DNA of 64,000 nt from Nitrospirillum sp034427435. GTDB taxonomy: Bacteria > Pseudomonadota > Alphaproteobacteria > Azospirillales > Azospirillaceae. The stretch lies in the NCBI RefSeq assembly GCF_034427435.1, contig NZ_JAXQNP010000003.1:1674001-1738000 (forward strand). The letters are read 5' to 3'. A model generated the notes under the pieces. That model was not told where the DNA came from. It saw nothing but the letters and a program-made list of their open reading frames with translations, and did not search any database. A program made the translations under genes and the position numbers. Shown one piece after another: positions 62,301-64,000 of the stretch; positions within the stretch are counted from its first letter, which is position 1; the number at the start of each line of letters is the position of its first letter.

Positions 62301-64000
62301 AGCAGCCCGCACCAGCTGCAGCTCATGGCCATGGACACCACGGCGGCCTACACGCTGGCGCGGGACATCACGATGCCCACCAACAGTGTGTCCAGCGTCT
62401 GGGGTACCGCTGGCTTCTTCCCCATCGCCAGCGGTGGCAGCGGGTTCACCGGCAGCCTGGACGGCCAGCAACACACCGTCACCAACCTGACCATCAGCCG
62501 GTCGACACAAAACCAAGTCGGCCTGATCGGCTATCTAAGATCGGGCGGGACGGTCAGCAACCTGGGCTTGGTCAACGCCAGCGTCACCGGCCAGAACGAC
62601 GTCGGCGCCCTGGCCGGCATCAGCGATGGCGCCATCAGCGGCAGTTACAGCACCGGCAGCGTCACCGGCGCCAGCCTGGTGGGCGGCCTGGTCGGTCTTC
62701 TAGGCAGCATCGGCACCCCCAGCCTGACCACCTCCTACAGCGGGGCCACCGTGTCCGTCGGCAGCGGGCTGACGGCCGGCGGCCTCGCCGGGTCCCTGCA
62801 GCATGGGTCCATCAGCGACAGCTACGCCACCGGTGCCGTCAGCGGCGCCGGCTATATCGGCGGCCTGGTCGGCGTGACGGGCAGCGCCATCAGCATTTCG
62901 AGCTCCTATGCCTCGGGCGCTGTGACCAGCGGGATCACCACCATGGGCGGCGGTCTCATCGGGGTGAATGCCGGCGGCACTTTCACCGATCTGTATTGGG
63001 ACATCGGCACCACGGGGCAGGCCGCCGCGGCGGGCAGCGCCGGCACCGCCCCCAGCGGTGTCACCGGGCTGGCGACCTCCGCCGCCCGCACCCAGGGCAG
63101 CTACAACGGCTTCGACTTCACCAACACCTGGTACATCGTGGCGGGCAGCACCCGCCCCTTCCTGCGCAGCGAATATTCCACCACCATCCATACCGCGCAT
63201 CAGTTGCAGCTGATCGCCACGGCGCTGACCGCCAACTATACGCTGGCCAATGACATCGACCTGTCGTCGCTGACCACCACCCCCAGTGACATATGGGCCG
63301 GCGGCACCTTCAGCCCCATCGGCAGCTTCAGCGGCAGCTTCAGCGGCGGAAACCACACCATCAGCGGCTTGACCCTCACGGGCTCGGCGAACAACCGGGG
63401 GCTGTTCAGCCAGACCAGCGGCGGCAGCCTGTCCGACCTGACGCTCAGCAACGTCTCCGTCTCCGGCGGCAACAACGTCGGCGGCCTGGTGGGGGCCGCC
63501 AGCGGCACCACCATCACCGACGTCACCGTTTCCGGCACGGTCAGCGGCGCCAGCCAGGTGGGCGGCGTCGTGGGCAGCGCCACTGCGGGAGCCATCCGCT
63601 TCTCCGGCATGTCGGGCACGATCAGCGCCACCGCCGACAGCATCGGCGGCGTGGTCGGTTTCACCAATGGCGCCATCTCGGACAGTTGGTCCACCGCCAC
63701 GGTCAGCAGTTCGGGCACCAGCAGCCACGGCCTGTACGTGGGGGGACTGGCGGGGCAAAGCGCCGGTACCATCGACCGGTCCTGGGCATCGGGCGCCGTC
63801 AGCGGCTGGACCGACGTCGGCGGCTTGGTGGGCCTTGCCGCCGGCAACATCACCACCTCGGGCGCCAGCGGCACCGTCACCGGCGGCGGCAGCGTGATCG
63901 GCGGGCTGGTGGGCAACCTGTTTGGCGCCAACCTGACCAACACCTACGCCACCGGCGCCGTCTCCGGCTACCAGGAAGAGGGTGGTCTGGTCGGCATCAT
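59328..64000 (+). CDS. Two-partner-secretion exoprotein (filamentous haemagglutinin-like) with GLUG repeats, 3' end outside window
   Basis: Frame open from ATG 59328 (AGGGGC 7 bp upstream) to the last base, at least 1557 codons. A long N-terminal extension (about 45 residues) precedes the signal core LLLAGTAMALLAATGTVRA. The TpsA secretion domain follows: GGTFQAGSGSITSGPG, IIDWKSFSIGQGGTVSFNNG, YVINPAGVVVGASGVVV. After a linker of parallel beta-helix repeats, GLUG motifs (VGGLVG, VGGLIG type) recur from about residue 715. Three large homologous units start near 61186, 62298 and 63186. No TpsB transporter gene is in the window. Secreted and surface-bound adhesin is the usual role. Confidence 0.85.
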   Translation, partial: MGSRVGAGVRGRVLPDGAAHFEGRADSAPGPSRYARRGGRTLLLAGTAMALLAATGTVRAGNGPALPTGGTFQAGSGSITSGPGSLTVNQSSQRAIIDWKSFSIGQGGTVSFNNGSGATLNRVTGGNLSTILGTLKATGTLYVINPAGVVVGASGVVVTGGSFTASTLDIANDAFMAGGTLLFKGDTDAEVKNLGKISATGGDVFLIARSVTNDGTITAPNGTVGLAAGQQVLLKDGDAGERVYVQVGGGDVTNTGAIAAAQAELKAAGGNIYALAGNGGGAIRATGTTVKDGHIWLSASGSTETATDQGGTVTVAGTVAATNADGTGGTVIATAKSVAVQAGAVVDASGTTGAGGTILLGGDRQGGADAATKLVKQTVATAATTTVAAGATLKADAGATGTGGSVIVWSDQETRFAGALSAKGGPRAGKGGFAEVSSHKLLDFIGTVDLTAPLGQVGQLLLDPENVTISTGSNLNSSQSGGTFTPTGASSVINTTTLQNALSTADVTITTGTIGSQAGDITIANNVTWSASHSLTLSAYRNIVFNGGTLSHTAGSGDVSLRADNTGTGSGTVTFTSGGVTMTGSSGSVNLYYNPSGYASPTSYTGNVTLGSGSLTAYMLVNSASNLQNLSSNLTGTYALGRDIDASITRTWNSGAGFIPINSFAGTLNGLGHTVTGLTINRPTTVAVGLFGDTATGTGPKVSNLGLENVNITGSNRVGGVVGRANGGGSLDNVYVTGSITGYGDFVGGLIGQDDQQSISNSWTDVAITVPKGYSGFGVGGLVGWQRLGALTNVYALGDVYAPDSSRVGGLVGINGFIGAGQGASVTNAYASGKVTGNDSVGGLIGISEGGSIATSYATGAVIGVTSVGGLVGINANPITTSWASGAVSLSSGSATSVGGLVGTNGDSVSAGSIATSYWDSYSTGQSTAVGAVVGASTASATAVTSDPAQAAAANYAFKAGAYGSLNFSTGWTTVGDVTRPMGQWEYSTSISSPHQLQLMAMDTTAAYTLARDITMPTNSVSSVWGTAGFFPIASGGSGFTGSLDGQQHTVTNLTISRSTQNQVGLIGYLRSGGTVSNLGLVNASVTGQNDVGALAGISDGAISGSYSTGSVTGASLVGGLVGLLGSIGTPSLTTSYSGATVSVGSGLTAGGLAGSLQHGSISDSYATGAVSGAGYIGGLVGVTGSAISISSSYASGAVTSGITTMGGGLIGVNAGGTFTDLYWDIGTTGQAAAAGSAGTAPSGVTGLATSAARTQGSYNGFDFTNTWYIVAGSTRPFLRSEYSTTIHTAHQLQLIATALTANYTLANDIDLSSLTTTPSDIWAGGTFSPIGSFSGSFSGGNHTISGLTLTGSANNRGLFSQTSGGSLSDLTLSNVSVSGGNNVGGLVGAASGTTITDVTVSGTVSGASQVGGVVGSATAGAIRFSGMSGTISATADSIGGVVGFTNGAISDSWSTATVSSSGTSSHGLYVGGLAGQSAGTIDRSWASGAVSGWTDVGGLVGLAAGNITTSGASGTVTGGGSVIGGLVGNLFGANLTNTYATGAVSGYQEEGGLVGI

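Noticed and set aside
59133..62516. A very long open frame on the minus strand opposite the exoprotein gene
   Set aside because: The plus strand shows a clear TpsA domain and GLUG repeats in one continuous frame. The minus frame is rich in GAVD-type low-complexity sequence, a by-product of GC-rich repetitive DNA.
61679..63253. 524-codon plus-strand frame inside the exoprotein gene
   Set aside because: It is the +2 frame of the GLUG repeat region (R/H/G/Q-rich) and ends inside it; the real frame continues past it.
59328..64000. CRISPR-like or short-period DNA repeats in the exoprotein gene
   Set aside because: Repetition is at the protein level (GLUG motifs) with diverged DNA; no regularly spaced identical repeats.

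Overview
The window is a GC-rich chromosomal segment from an alphaproteobacterium. The gene content and order (purF-cvpA-radA near alr-dnaB, Urt urea transporter, [4Fe-4S]-type PurF, secreted Tat and Sec proteins, GLUG-repeat adhesin) fit Rhodospirillales, probably the Azospirillum/Nitrospirillum group. The taxonomic call is inference; no rRNA is present and only one tRNA.

Layout. (1) 1-20261 is mostly housekeeping: a partial exopolyphosphatase, a ClpP-fold-like periplasmic protein, an XRE regulator and a STAS-like protein; then, on the minus strand, purF/cvpA/radA, mlaF/mlaE, alr, dnaB, a cyclopropane fatty acid synthase and cysQ; then, on the plus strand, a nuclease, infA, maf, rng and yacG, ending at tRNA-Phe(GAA). 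A secreted amidohydrolase and a secreted esterase interrupt the radA-mla-alr-dnaB block. (2) 20262-45517 is a 25 kb accessory catabolic region. It has two paralogous LysR regulators, three flavin-dependent luciferase-like (LLM) monooxygenases, two secreted cupins, a phytanoyl-CoA-type Fe(II)/2OG dioxygenase, a TonB receptor, a Tat-exported FAD amine oxidase, four alpha/beta hydrolases, an M24 peptidase, an N-acyl-D-amino-acid-deacylase-like amidohydrolase and three MFS transporters. It looks like a complete uptake and degradation route for an unknown, probably amide- or amine-bearing compound. (3) 45518-45886 holds a run of stem-loops ending in a T6 tract, a candidate structured RNA, ahead of a small membrane protein. 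(4) 46771-58865 is a urea/amide acquisition system: an OprP/FmdC-like porin, an unusual NCS1-permease/histidine-kinase/receiver fusion, a LuxR-type response regulator, and convergent urtABCDE. The exact 10-mer TACGTCAAAC (or its complement) lies upstream of the porin, the kinase and urtA, which suggests one regulon. An AT-rich insert (about 52520-53880) with an SDH-family Clp-fold protease and a small partner separates kinase/regulator from urt. (5) From 59328 to the end runs one very large two-partner-secretion (filamentous haemagglutinin-like) exoprotein with GLUG repeats, incomplete at the right edge.

Cross-cutting observation: at least four genes (amidohydrolase, cysQ, rng, urtC), and probably a cupin, are broken in the same way. 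One G appears to be missing from a G tract (C on the plus strand for minus-strand genes), with clean coding sequence on both sides. This pattern suggests homopolymer under-calling in the assembly more than independent pseudogenisation, although slippage-based switching cannot be excluded from sequence alone.
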